The notes beneath the pieces are model-generated. The model saw only the letters and a list, made by a program, of their open reading frames with translations. It searched no databases and was not told where the DNA came from. A program made the position numbers and the translations under genes. 64,000 bases of DNA, taken from Nicotiana tabacum (taxonomy: Eukaryota > Streptophyta > Magnoliopsida > Solanales > Solanaceae). How positions within the stretch are numbered: the stretch's first letter is position 1; the number at the start of each line of letters is the position of its first letter. Of this stretch, positions 22,454 through 34,312 are shown in pieces. Where the stretch lies: contig NC_134080.1 in NCBI RefSeq assembly GCF_000715075.1, forward strand, positions 36,932,758 to 36,996,757. The letters run 5' to 3'.

Positions 22454-23618
22454 TTATTTAAAGTGATCGGTTAAAAAAACATGATTTATTTTGACCCCGA
22501 AAAGAAGGTTATTATTTTTTTGCAAAATTGCAACTCAAACAACTTACTCAAAACGAAACACCTTTGCAAATACGGCCCTTCAGCACTTCAGGAAAGAAGA
22601 TTTTAGGGATGTGTTCACTAAATGGCCAAAATTTTGAAAAATGACCATAGGTGGCTATTCTTGCATAAATAGCCTTCTGGCGCCCTGCCGGGACATTTAT
22701 GGCTATTTAGACAAAAACGGCATCGCCTAACTTTATTTGTGACAAAAATAACAACATTTCATTTTTTTATTATTTTTGCAAAAGCGAGGCTGGACCCGAT
22801 GAGGGTTGCCTAAGTATCCCACATCCGGTGAGAATCAAACCCGCGTAGTTCAGTCAGTTTTGACGCAACAGAAAAATATAAACACTTTGAAACAACTTTT
22901 TCCCTTTTTTTCCTTTTTTTCAATAATTTTGGCAGAGTTTCGGCATATTTGGACACCAGGCTTTTTCAAAGACGGGTGATTTCCTCTCTTCTACCTCAAT
23001 TTGATTTTTCTCAATTTTCTTTCCTATTTTAGAAGCCGGTCAACTTGCAATCCGAATCAAATAAATGTACAGGTAGCACGTAGAATGCATCAGGATGGTC
23101 TTTCATTTCGGGTACACTTGTCCTAGACGGACCCAACCCCTTTGTTGAGTCCCCAAAGTCAAATGCACGTGATGCAAACAAGCATTCCTACTAGGGATCC
23201 GACATGAGGCTATGTTATTCTAGGTTTAAAAACCTGGGTGTATTTGTTCTAGACCTGGCTTACCAGAGCAGACAACTCGAGCCGCAAGGGGGGGGGGGAG
23301 GGGGAGGAGGGTAGCATACCGGGAATACAGAAGCTTCACCGGCTTTGCAACTTGTCTGAACCTCGTTCTAAAATTGGGATATGACTCTAACAGAAGAGAA
23401 GTCACACGAAGTGCACCCTTCCCAGATGATTTAGAAGACTTAGAGAGAGGAGGGTTTCGTAACAATTTATGTACAGTCCAAACTATATCAACGCGGTAAA
23501 AAATGACATTTAGCTCATAAGGCTCAAATATATAAAATCAGATAATGAATAAAAGCCAACTATAATAGTTATTCTAAGCTCGAATTCTAAACCCTGAACC
23601 AGAAGTTCTGGGTTCTTA
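22454..23618 (-). other. Untranslated leader of Ogre B
   Basis: 1.16 kb between primer site and ORF1 without a convincing gene. It holds the shared module (22787-22856), A/T runs, and a G-rich tract at 23288-23312 (plus strand) that includes a run of about 13 G. Confidence 0.6.
22787..22856 (-). other. Module shared by both untranslated regions of Ogre B (5' copy)
   Basis: Plus strand GACCCGATGAGGGTTGCCTA then AGTATCCCACATCCGG and CCGCGTAGTTC. Partner of 12155-12215 in the 3' UTR, same orientation. Confidence 0.55.
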
Positions 23619-23636
23619 TCCCTAGCAGAGTCGCCA
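23619..23636 (-). other. Primer binding site of Ogre B
   Basis: Minus strand reads TGGCGACTCTGCTAGGGA, four bases from the LTR. It starts TGG as expected for pairing with a tRNA CCA end. Ogre elements commonly use tRNA-Arg, but I cannot confirm the tRNA from memory. Confidence 0.7.
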
Positions 23637-25532
23637 GAGTTGTCACACCTCCTTTTTTATTCCGGAAAGGGATATATGGGAGTTTTTCCAATTAAAGTGA
23701 TAATAATTGAAATGAGATTATTTATCAAATTCAGAGTCGCCACTTGGGATAAATTATGGTGTCCCAAGTCACCTGTTTAAAATGTCGAATCAAGGAAAAT
23801 TTGACTCTAATTATGGTCCGCGAACACAGAAATCCGGGTAAAGGATTTTGTTAACCAGGGAGAAGGTGTTAGGCATTCTCGGGTTCCGTGGTTTTAGCAC
23901 GGTCGCTCAATTATTATTATTGGCCTAATTATCTAATTAATTACACATTTTAAACCTACGTGCATTTTTAACTTTCTAGCCGGTTTTAATATTTTTAGGA
24001 AAATTCATGATCGTCATACACTTGTTTGTTTTTTGAAAACACATCGTAAATCACGCTACATGAAATGCACCCGCGGTTCACGATACATTTATTTTATTTA
24101 ACATTATTGAAAATTGAAGTCGGGTCACATGAAATGTACACCCGAATTTGGATTTATGTACCATGATCACGCCACGGGAATCGTGCCCCGTGATCACGAT
24201 GATTTTATTAATCGCGCCTAAAGCAAGCTACGATGTTCAAGAGTTGTTCATTTCCTAAGTTTAATCGCACACTAACTTAATAGTTATGTAAACTCAAAAG
24301 AATACAATATACTCATTTAACAGTCCTTTACTAAAAATGAAAACTTGAGCAAAATATTTGACACTGAGTAGGCAATGATTACTTAATGAATGCAGAAATT
24401 CGTCACCTAGCATTTGTAGTACTCAAACTAGATAAAGAAACCACCTGACCAATTTGTTTCAAGGCATTTGGAATAACTAATACAGACCAATCGCGCTTAT
24501 ATACACCAGGGGCACAGAAATGCACCTTCGAACTTCAGATCTTAGAATGAACTCAACTAGATACCATAGTCCACACACATATAATTGTCACTACTTGTTC
24601 AGGCTAACACCATACTTACATATAATAAACAGTGATTCTAGTTTCAAATAGCAAATTCATACATCTGTACATGCCTCATGATTCCAAACTTCATAAAAAA
24701 TTACACATTTCATATTAAACAATACTGAAGTTAATGAGCAATATAGTGCTACATATATCACAAACTTTCAATTCCATGCTTTGATCTCAAGTGGAACACC
24801 CACAAACTTCCTCGACAGATCCTTGAAATATGTAAATATTGTAACTCTCTAGATGAAAAGAGCTGCTCAAATATGCCCGAGTCTGCCGAAAACACAACTC
24901 TTACCCACATGATTTCAAATCAATCTTCTACTGATCTTTCAAAAGTAACACAGACAAGTTCAAGAGGGAACCATTTAGACAAAGGGGGTAAACAAACAAA
25001 CAAGAGAAAAATCACACAAAAAAACAAAGATCTATTAACTTCAGGTATGCGAGTAACATGGTTAACACGGTCTTCATCCATAAACTTGAATAGAAAAGAG
25101 TATCAGTTGGAACAAGAAAGAGTAATTACTATGCAAAGTATTTGTCACACACAAGTAAACCATGATTAGAGCTTTCTGATATCATGACATTTAAATAGCC
25201 GATACATCAACAAGGAATGAAATCAGTACCTTGAAGTAGCAAACAAAAGAAAATAAGTCTATGACAATTGAGGAAGAAGCAGCAACACAAGCAACAACAG
25301 AAAACCAAAAAAAAAACACAGCAACTTCCAACTCAGATCAGAAATCCCAGCATTTGGAGCAAAATCAGTAGCAAAATGGCAAAGAAAGAAGTTGGAAATT
25401 TTCTCTTTTTGTTTCTGTTTTCTAGATGTGAACCTAAAGAAAAAGAGTTAGAAAAATACTCAAGAGAATGAGCCTAGCTATTTCTGAAGGTTTTCTACTG
25501 CCAATCCCCTTTTTTGAGAAAGAAAATAGTCC

Positions 25533-25540
25533 TATTTATA
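25533..25540 (-). promoter_or_regulatory. LTR TATA box of Ogre B
   Basis: Minus strand reads CTCCCTATAAATAGGAC. Position inside the LTR leaves about 1.5 kb of U3 and 1.9 kb of R-U5. Confidence 0.55.
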
Positions 25541-26777
25541 GGGAGTAAAACCTGCCATGTGCTGAAAAATAGAAATTGGAATTATTCCCTCGCACAACCC
25601 CTAAAAGCATCTTTCTAACAGAAATAGGACAACTGGCAGCCTCTTACTGGTTTCAGCATTTTTGTGCTGGCCAAATAGAGACAGCTGCCCCAAATTCTAG
25701 AAGCTTCTAACATTAACCTTATCTGAAAATCCTATTTTTATTTCCCAAATTAACCCCCTAAGTTTTTATTTGTTCAATTAACCCCCTATAATTCCAATTC
25801 GTTTACAAATCAGAACCAACACTACAAGACAAGAATTAACACGGAAGAAAGGATCAAAGGAATAGATTATTAAGCAATCAAACTTTTAAATTAACCCTAA
25901 ATATATTTAACATGAACCAACATCAAAAATCCTAAAAAAATTCTATCACCAAGCGAATCTCATCAAATGGGAAATTGTTAAAACTTATTAAAACAACTAC
26001 TGAAATGAAGACTTAACAAATTCTAACAAACACTGAAATTAACATAAGATCAAATTAAAGTTGGAACCATGCGAGCTAAACGGGAAGGCAATGATGAAGG
26101 AAAAAACAGAAAGAGACCTTAACCATGCGAGCTTTTTTTCTTCTGGATTCCCTAGATTTGAAATGGGAAACAATCTGTTATTTTTTGGGAGATTAATGGT
26201 GGCTTAGTGGTGAGGTGGACATAAGCATTATGGGGTGTGTATTTGGGCGGATTTGGAGGTCGTTTGGTGGTGTTAAGGTGGTGGTCAGTGATGAAGATTG
26301 TAGAGCGGCTAGGGTTGGGATTTGGAGAGAGAGGAAGATGGAAGTGAGGAATGGATTTAGGGTTTTGGGGGGGGGGGCTGTTCCGACATATAAATAATTT
26401 TAGGGCATCAAGTTCCGAGCCGTTAGATCAAGAGCATCCAACGGCTGTAATTGAAGGCTGAGAAAACACGGTCGTTTTGGTGAGAAGGGGTTGGACCAGG
26501 TAAGGGGTTGGGAGATTGGGCTGATCGGTGGGAATTTGGGTCAATTTTGAACTTTGGCCCAATTTTAAGGCCAAATTAAGCTCTCTTCAAATTCTTTTCT
26601 CTTTTTGTTTCCTTTTTCTTTATTTGATTAATTAAAATCCCAAATTAAATTCTAAACTAATCTAATTTGTAAAATTAAACTAATTATCTATATATAGTAT
26701 TTACAAAATTAGTTGATCCTAAATCAAAGAAAAGAAAATTACTAAATTAGCATTAAAGGCTAAAATGTAAAAATGAA

Positions 26778-26779
<2 letters not shown>

Positions 26780-26813
<34 letters not shown>
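26780..26813. repeat. (TA)n microsatellite in the Ogre LTR
   Basis: About 16 uninterrupted TA units. Confidence 0.95.
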
Positions 26814-26816
<3 letters not shown>

Positions 26817-27043
26817 ATAAAGCAATTAATTAACCATTTGATCCTAAAATCTGAAAACAAAATCTAAATGCAATGCATGATATTTTTGACATTTTTTATG
26901 AATTTGACAGAACTAGACGTGAAAAAAATGCAAATAATTAATCAAAATTCTACAAAAATCCTATAAAATTGCAAACCATTTGGGAAAAATCTATTTATTT
27001 AATTTGTAGGAGTATTTTTCATAAGGCAAAAATCACGTGCTCA

Positions 27044-27832
27044 TAACGCTCATCATAGGTCGAGCGGGCAGCCAGGTTCCAAGCCCAATCCGTCAGGTCG
27101 GGGACCTCGTATGGCATCCACGGGACTTCTGCAAAAAAGAAAAGGAAAGCATCTTTACAGAATCCGTCTCTACCGTGAGCAAAAATGATAAAAATACAAG
27201 TGTACCACTTACATGTGACATTCAATTTCTTAAGAAATGGCAGGAACTCCACGGGGATAATATCGACAGTCCTTACTGGGACGAATCGATTCATCAACCC
27301 TCGCTCCCATCTTCTTCTTCATCGACAACAAAGGGCCTGGTGGATCCAGCCTAATGAGATGGCTAAGGGTGAACTCAAGCCCGGCTTCCTCCGCAAAGAA
27401 CCTCATCATCAACACTACTCTCCAGAACGACGGGTGAACCTGTGCCAGGGTAGCCCGATATCTTCGACAGAAGTCGAGCACAACTCTATCAAGAGGGCCC
27501 AACGTAAAAAGGTATGTGTATACATTCAGAAACCCCTCTACATGAGCCATGATGCTCTCTTCCAGGGAATGTACCTGCAATACCACCTCTTCTCCCCATC
27601 TGTAGTCTCTTCTCACTACCTCAAGGTGTCCCTCTCCTATTGATGAAATGAACCTCGATATATACTCCCAATGGCCCTGAACATTGGGAGGTCTCTCTAA
27701 TGAAAGGTCCCTCCTCGAGATGAAGCATTTCGAGGTTAGCTCGCTAGACGCCGGCGGTGTACCACCGGTCTAGCAGGAAGCAGAGGTGGAACCCTCCTCT
27801 TCTTGGTGAACGAATTTGGGCGTAGCAGACAT
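27044..27832 (-). pseudogene. Antisense ORF of element G ('putative gypsy type transposon' family), cut by Ogre B
   Basis: ATG at 27832 (MSATPKFVHQEEEGS). A stop at codon 21 follows, then an open stretch with LEVVRRDYRWGEEVVLQVHS, ESIMAHVEGFLNVYTYLFTL, LDFCRRYRATLAQVHPSFWR, a frame change near 27270, and LTDWAWNLAARSTYDERY at the break. After that the reading frame enters the Ogre LTR. This family occurs as extra ORFs of Tat-lineage elements, often antisense to gag-pol. Function is unknown. The C-terminal part is lost in this window. Confidence 0.7.
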
Positions 27833-27981
27833 AACTATGATAAAACAAGAGAAGGAAAATGAAAACTCAGGCGAAAACTTTGAATTAAAATGATGAAAAG
27901 GCTGACGCAAGGAAGGTGAGCTCTATAAAAAGGACAACTGCTCAAAGTAGCGGAACCCTCAAAAAAGGGGAGAGCGAACTC

Positions 27982-27989
27982 ATATATAG
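27982..27989 (-). promoter_or_regulatory. Possible promoter of the antisense ORF
   Basis: Minus strand reads GCTCTATATATGAG about 150 bases upstream of the ATG at 27832. It suggests that the antisense ORF has its own promoter. Confidence 0.4.
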
Positions 27990-27999
27990 AGCAAGCGGC

Positions 28000-30240
28000 A
28001 ACTGTCCGCCTACTCTGAAGGCCAATTAATTCTAACTAGGCCATTATCACTTTCGGGCAAGTATACCGCGGGACCATCCTGATCGCTTCATGACCGAGCC
28101 ATACGAATGACGTTGTCATACAACGTTCGAGGGATCAAAAATTCCCGTGCCAATCTAGCCTCAAGATGGTGCCCGATCTCGAGGATCTCTATTACCATAA
28201 CAGTGAGCTCTAAGGAGCCATCAATGCCAATCTCGCTTCGAGATGGTGCCCGACCTCTATCAAATAAAATTGGGGTCTAAGGAGCTATTCATATAAACCT
28301 AACCTCGAGATAGTACCCTATCTCGAGGATCTCTACTATTACAAGTGCGGGTCATTCACCCGGTTCTTTGGCCCTCGGGCTACCTGAGCCCGAGCCAGTT
28401 TTCACTTGAGAATTATTGATAGAGCCTCAGGTCTACCTTCGATTTCAGATCAATTTAAACGCTCTCTCAGTTACTTTAGCCCAGAGGCCACCCAAGTTCG
28501 AGTGCATCCTCGTTCAGGGGCCATCTATAACGCCTTAGGGATATCTTCACTCTATGTTCAAATCAAGTTTTTGAGGCCTCCCGAGCTCAAGAAAACTCTC
28601 ACTTGGGAGACTGTCTGTGAAAGTCTAAGGGCTATCTTTATTCTCAGATGATCGAGCAAACTCTCCCTCGAGGACTATCAATGGGGCCTAAAAGGCTAAG
28701 TTTCATTCTAAAATTTGAGGCCCCACCCTCACTCAATTCGAAGTCGGAGGTTCCGGCGACCTAAGTTTGTATCAAGTCAATCTGGACTTAGTCCGAGGAA
28801 TGACAAAGGGTTTTAGGGAATCTCATATTAACCAATCAAGAACCAAGAGGATACCTATGCCCGAGTTCGGTATTCGGACCGATCGGTAAAGTCACATGCT
28901 TAGATTCTTTACAAACGCAGACAAAGGGAAATTCAGCATAAATCAAAGACAAATTGAAGAAACATTTTTGTATTAATAAACGATGATTACAAAAGCCCAC
29001 GAGGGGTCCTTACACAGAAACAAAGAAGCATAAAATAACAGCTAAAAGTCTAATCTATTCTCGGAGGTACATTCTTGGAAGCAATATCTGCGAGAACCAT
29101 TTCCTCGGGGACCCCATTTCGATATTCCAAAAGGCGCCTTCAAGAGTCTCGAAGAAATAGAAAAAGATGAGGAAGAGGATGTAACCTATCAAAGATCAAA
29201 AGCTTTTAACAGGCAGGGAAAATTGTGGCTTGGTGAAAAATTTGGCGAGTATGGGTCTCGCCAATGCTACTATTGGGAAGTCACTTCTTGAGATATTGCA
29301 CTGGTGTGGAATAAAAAAGTCAGTGGATGGCACCACCTCACTCCATGGAAAGCATAAGGAGTGAAGTGTCACACCAAGTTGAAGTTAAGAGAGATAAGCA
29401 GTAGTTTACGGTCTACATATCCTCTGATACGAGGATAATTTGAGATCCCTCTCTCATTATCTCAGGCCAACAATAACAACAACAATAACAAAAAACTAGT
29501 ACAATCCCGCTCAGTGGGGAAAAGCTCTTAAAAGGAGCCATGGCATAACAGGCAAAACCACTGCCGTGTGACCTTACGGTCACGGGCTTGAAACATGAAA
29601 AATAGAGTTTGGATGAGGATGAAGAGAAGAAAAGAGTTAAAAGCTGTTGAAGAATGACTAGATGGAGTTTTGGTCCCAGTAACCTTCTATTTATAGAAGG
29701 GCAGTACCATAACCGACTGCACAATCACTGCCTTTGGGAAACGTATCGACAAGCGCAATCAATGCTTTTTAGGAAACAGATCGACGATGATGTTATCGCT
29801 TTTGGGAAAATAAACCGGTGCTACATTGAATGCTTATGGAAAGATGAACCGATGGGACATTTCAGTTATCGCAAAAGCTTACATCATAAGCATGACATCA
29901 TCATGAGAGGCTCGAGGAAGTCGATGTCAAGGTCGTTTCATATCATTCTATTCTAAGAAGCGCGAGGACTATCTGTATATGGCTAAAATTGGAGAGTCCG
30001 ATCTTGGGGTCATCGTGGCATTCCATAGCCTATTTCCAGAAGGCTCGAGGCACAACTCGGGGTTCGATAAACTAGAAGGCTCGAGGCACGGATCGACCTC
30101 AAGGCAGTACAAATCGATAGCGGTGATGGACCAACGGGAAGTTCCCAAGTCACAAGATTAAAGTTGACTAAGTCTATTAGGCTAGTTCAAGCTCGTACCA
30201 TGGCATTAAATGGTTGTACCAGCCTTTTATCCTTATAATA
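28000..30240. other. Non-coding part of element G (3' UTR and LTR U3)
   Basis: No gene is seen. Phrases such as CTCGAGGATCTCTATTAC, TCGAGATGGTGCCCGA and AGGCTCGAGGCAC recur. I could not fix the LTR start. Purine-rich tracts that might precede it lie at 29153-29181 and 29606-29645. On the minus strand a TATA-like CTATAAATAG near 29690 and a TTTATTAATACAAAAATG end-like stretch near 28970 could bound an antisense transcript. Confidence 0.4.
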
Positions 30241-30273
30241 AATGCGTTAGTACTATGTTGGGATTCCCCCTCA

Positions 30274-30280
30274 TATATAA
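30274..30280 (+). promoter_or_regulatory. LTR TATA box of element G
   Basis: CCCCCTCATATATAAAGGGG, followed by AACACACAATACACAACATT and a CT-rich leader. It shows the plus orientation of this LTR and gives about 0.4 kb of R-U5. Confidence 0.6.
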
Positions 30281-30715
30281 AGGGGACCCTTGTCATTTTG
30301 TAACACACAATACACAACATTCAGTATAAGAACATTTTCTGCTCTCTAACTTAAATACATTCTCCCTTGATTCTATTATTTACATTTATTGCTTACATTT
30401 GTTGTGTTGCACTAATTGTTCTTTTTTGCTCCTTATTGATTATAAAGAGCTCAGATCAAAGCTCTTAGAATTGTTAGTCGTTCATCGGCCATTCACAGCC
30501 TAACGTTTAGCCCGACCTCGAGGCCCCGCATAGGCCAGCTCGAGGCTCCGATTCTCAGTCACTCGGTTTGCTTAACCTACTGCTTTCAGGATCTTGTCTT
30601 AATTTCTAGTCTCACACTTAGCATCTACTGCCTAACAACTAGCATAAAAACAAATCACGTATTTTTAGAACCACAAAATCAAATCTAATTGTAATTATCA
30701 TTTTCAAGGTAAACA

Positions 30716-31340
30716 AATCATTTTCAGCTGCAAAAACAAGGAAAATTCAAACAGAGATCAACAACTTCGATCAAAAAGAGACAGAAATAGTGTTTGGAGC
30801 ATGGGAAAGATTTAAGGATATTGTGAGAAGATGTTGGAATAACGGGGTAGACTTTTGGATGCAACTTCAAGATTTCTGAGATGGTCTGACACCCTCTTAC
30901 AGGAAGACGCTAAATAATGTAGTTGGAGGTCCTCTTATGAAGAAAACTCCTGAGTGGATTGTTGCAATTATGAATGAATTATTTAAGAATGCAAATCAAT
31001 GGCCTTCAGATGATAATAATAGAAGAAAATCAGCTGGGGTACACCAGGTAAACTCGAACACATCAGTGCAAGCCCAACTAGACACTATGGCCAGAGAGAT
31101 AAGAAAGTTAACATTGGCCAAGTTACAGAGTGAGCCGCAAGCAGCATGTGACTTTTGTGGAATGTAACACCCTATATACGAGTGTCAAGCTTCAACTAAA
31201 GTAGTAAATGTTGTGGGAAGAATTGATAGAGACAACTACCAAAGTAGCAACAATTTTAACTCCATGGGGCAAAGGCACCCGTTTTTTCTTGGAGTTCACT
31301 AGGTGGTAGTGCAAACATATGGTAGCAAAATAACTCCAGG
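30716..31340 (+). pseudogene. gag: Gag fragment of element F (Athila-like host element)
   Basis: Plus strand, directly after the end of element G. The reading frame gives FSAAKTRKIQTEINNFDQKE, FGAWERFKDIVRRCWNNGVD, a stop, then DGLTPSYRKTLNNVVGGPLM and KKTPEWIVAIMNELFKNANQ, ending with a cysteine motif CDFCGM. These are the capsid blocks of Athila-type Gag. The frame is interrupted at 31340 by element D and resumes at 42486. Confidence 0.8.
31336..31340. other. Target site duplication of element D, left copy
   Basis: CCAGG, repeated exactly at 42486-42490. Confidence 0.92.
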
Positions 31341-32079
31341 TGTCACGACCCGGATTTCTCCACCTTCGGGAGTCGTGATGGCGCCTACTCGTGAAAGCTA
31401 GGCAAGCCGAGTATTATAGATTCACTAACTCTTTTATTTAGCCCTTTTTAATAGTTTAAAACAATATGCAATCAACAACGAAATATTAACAACAGTGAAA
31501 GACATGTGGAAGGCGTAATCAGATAACTTAGCAAAAAACAAGTACGACAATATCAAGTACATCACTACCCGGAATCGGTGTCACAATATCACGGACCGTC
31601 TACGAATACTACACACAATTGTCTGGAAAGAAAGATACAATCTGTCTCTAAAGTAAATGAAAACAGAATATAAAGATAGAAGAGAACGTCGGGGCCTGCG
31701 GACTCCAGCAGGACTACCTCGGGATCTCTGACTAGAATGAAGGTAGCCACCCAAAGCTATGGTCCAAAAGCTGTCGCTCCGGGATCTGCACACAGTGTAG
31801 AGTGTAGTATCAACACAACCAACCCCATGTGCTGGTAAGTGCCTAGCCTAACCTGGCGAAGTAGTGACGAGGCTAGGACCAGACTACCAGATAAACCTGT
31901 GCAGTTATATAATATACAGCGGAAAATAAAACAAAAATAAACATGTAAAGATGGGAGGGGGACATGCTGCGAGGGAATATCATTTACCAACAATAATTTA
32001 AGAGACAACATAAAGAACAATTTAGAATTCATAGCAAAATAATAAAGAACTCGTAACCAACCAAAAGCACTTTTATTAT

Positions 32080-32322
32080 CTATTGTTGCGGCGCGCAACC
32101 CAATCCAAATCATAAAAATATTGTTGCGGCGTGCAACCCGATCCATATCATTTATCACTGTTGCAGCGTGCAACCTGATCCATATCATTTATCACTGTTG
32201 CAGCGTGCAACCCGATCCAATTATATTATTGTTGCGGCGTGCAACCCGTTCCAAACATAATATTGTTGCGGCGTGCAACCCGATCAAAATATAATATTGT
32301 TGCGGCGTGCAACCCGATCCAC
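32080..32322. repeat. Hairpin minisatellite in the 3' LTR of D, 7 units of ~36 bp
   Basis: Each unit contains GTTGCGGCGTGCAACCC, in which GTTGC and GCAAC can pair, followed by GATCCATATCATTTATCACT-like spacer. Seven units here, six at 40282-40490 in the other LTR. Confidence 0.88.
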
Positions 32323-32726
32323 ATATACAGTTAAACACCCATCTCAAAGAGAGTCCCAACAAGGGATCAATAAAGAAACGACACTATCCCGGCAAGGGAA
32401 TCGACATTATAAGTAAATACGTCCTTGCAAGGGAAAATCAGCTATAACCAAACTTGTTCCAACCTCTAACTTCCTCAACTAGCACCAATACTCAATCATA
32501 AGTAATTTCCACGAGAATAATCATAATCCTTGCTCAACACAGAGAATCAACAACTTAGGCGTTCGTAGTATTTGTTAAAAACACAATAATTTCAATTTAA
32601 GACTCACGGTCATGCTTGACACCAACGTATAGATACTCGTCACCATGCCTATATGTCGTACTCAACAAGTAACATGTAGTAAATAGGACACAACTCCTAA
32701 TCCCTCAAGCTAAGGTTAGACCAAAC

Positions 32727-32737
32727 ACTTACCTCGA
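32727..32737 (-). promoter_or_regulatory. Strong splice donor in the 3' LTR of D
   Basis: Minus strand GAG|GTAAGTGT, intron side starting at 32732. The same site in the other LTR reads AAG|GTAAGTGT. Confidence 0.45.
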
Positions 32738-33267
32738 ACTTTCACGGCCAACTCAAGCCTCAAACACCGCATTTCCTTTAGAATTCGCCTTCGAACAACT
32801 CGTATCTAGTCCAAATTGATCTAACAACATCAATAAATGCTAAAGAATTCATACCCAATGCTTAATTATAGATTTCCTATCATTCTTCCCAAAAAGTCAA
32901 AAATTGACTTCGGCCTTGCTTGGTCAAATCATGAGGTTTGGACCAAAACCCGATCACCCATTCATCCACGAGCCCGAATATGTAATTAGTTTCGAAATCC
33001 GATCTCAAAACGAGGTCCAAATTCCAACTATACAAAAAAGCCCTAATTCTACCAAAATCCCTAATTTTCTACCCTTAATAACATGATTTAGGCCTAAAAA
33101 TCTAATGGGTGTTAATAGTAATTTAAGAAAATGAGTCTAAGATTACATACCTATGAATTTGTGGTGAAGTTCTTTTCCAAAAATCGCCTAATTTGGAGTT
33201 TGGAAGAAAACGTTATGAGTTTTGGGTTAAATCTCGTTTCTGGTACTGTTTTAAAATCACTGGGCAG

Positions 33268-33565
33268 ACCTTCATCGCGTTCGCGATGGGTCTACCACAT
33301 TCGCGAAGAGCAGCCTTCCTCAGGCTTACTCGATCGCGAGATCCTCTATGCGTTCGTGAAGGATAAGCCCCCGTGGCCTTCGCATTCACGGACAGTAGTA
33401 CGCGTTCGCGTAGAAGGATTGACAAGTCCGCAGCCCACCTCCATTTTACACTATGCGTTCGCGTGACGCCGGTCGCATTCGTGATGAGCAACCCCCCATT
33501 GCTCCGCCTTCGCGGCTGTGGCTTCGCATTCGCGAAGAATAAATCCACCCCTACCCAATTTTCCC
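33268..33565. repeat. Palindrome cluster D1 (CGCGTTCGCG type), 3' LTR
   Basis: Recurring GCGTTCGCG, TTCGCGATGG, CATTCGCGAAGA, GATCGCGAGATC and similar, about every 20-35 bases in otherwise unrelated text. Confidence 0.85.
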
Positions 33566-34312
33566 CTTTCACGACCGCGAAGCACAAAAGGCCTGTGCAT
33601 CAGAATAGCAGTTTCTGCAATTTTCCTAAGTTCAAAAACCTTCTGAGACCTATCCGAAACTCACCCGAGCCCTCGGGCTCCAACTCAAACATGTACACTA
33701 CCTCAAAAATACCCTACAGACTTATTTGTGCATTTAAATCACCAAAATAACATCAATGACTCTGAATTTAGCTTCAAAATTATGAAATCACTTAAGAACT
33801 TCAAACTTTCCAATTTTCTCAAATACGGTCCGATTCACGTCATTTCAAGTCCGTTTCTCACCAAATTTCACATACTCGACTTAAACTACATATAAAACAT
33901 GTACCGGGCTCCGGAACCAGAACATAGGTCCGATAGCATCAAATTTTAAACAGATTTCATTCTCAAAAGCTCATAAATATTCCAGAAAATAATTTTCTTT
34001 AAAAATTCATTTCTCGGGCTTGGGACCTCGGAATTCGATTCCGGGCATACTCCCAAGTCCCATATTTTCCTACAGACCCTCCGGGACCGTCAAATCACGG
34101 GTTCGGGTCCGTTTACCCAAAATGTTGACCGAAGTCAACTTAAATTCATTTTAAAGTCAAAATTCATCATTTTTACAGATTTTCACACAATGGCTTTCCG
34201 GTTACGCGCTCGGACTGCGCACGTAAATCGAGGTAATGCTAAAAGAGATTTTTAAGGCCTAGGAATGCAGAATTTATTTCTAAAACAAGTGATGACTTTT
34301 TGGGTCATCACA

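Larger units (their letters stand above)
10080..27043 (-). mobile_element. Element B: Ogre-type (Tat lineage) retrotransposon, 3' end cut off by element A
   Basis: Minus-strand element with a 3.4 kb 5' LTR (23641-27043), primer site, long leader, an ORF before gag (ORF1), gag, protease with G-patch-like tail, a non-coding gap in the place of the known Ogre intron, RT, RNase H, a second archaeal-type RNase H, integrase and a long minisatellite-bearing 3' UTR. An ORF upstream of gag together with two RNase H domains is diagnostic for Ogre-like Tat elements. Its 3' LTR lies left of element A, outside the window. About 17 kb is visible. Confidence 0.88.
23641..27043 (-). repeat. 5' LTR of Ogre B (about 3.4 kb)
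   Basis: In element orientation it starts TGAGCACGTGATTTTTGCC and ends AGGTGTGACA, i.e. TG...CA. The inner end adjoins the primer site. The outer end interrupts an ORF of element G (after a T-Y-D-E-R-Y segment), which confirms the boundary. Following bases are TAACG. Small ORFs inside look random. Contains a (TA)n microsatellite and a TATA-like box. Confidence 0.85.
27044..30715 (+). mobile_element. Element G: right end of a Tat-lineage retrotransposon
   Basis: Plus-strand remnant. Its LTR ends in a block that in Tat elements directly precedes the primer site (AACCACAAAATCAAATC ... TTTTCAAGGTAAACA). Here it is followed by element F gag instead, so this is a 3' or solo LTR. An ORF antisense to the element lies at its left end and is cut by Ogre B. 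The rest of the element must lie left of B, outside the window. The five bases after the end, AATCA, are the predicted target duplication; the left copy is not visible. Confidence 0.65.
31341..34312 (-). repeat. 3' LTR of element D
   Basis: In element orientation it starts TGTGATGACCCAAAAAG and ends GGTCGTGACA. It contains a 7-unit hairpin minisatellite, a palindrome cluster and a strong splice donor, all also found in the 5' LTR. Confidence 0.92.

Noticed and set aside
24873..25471. Small ORFs inside the Ogre LTR
   Set aside because: A-rich low-complexity frames with no motif and no support from codon pattern.
29153..29181. Start of the element G LTR after a purine tract (TGTAACC at about 29180)
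   Set aside because: A second tract at 29606-29645 is equally likely and there is no partner LTR in the window to decide.
30716..31340. Host gene exon
   Set aside because: The frame matches Athila-type Gag blocks and continues across the D insertion in the same retroelement.
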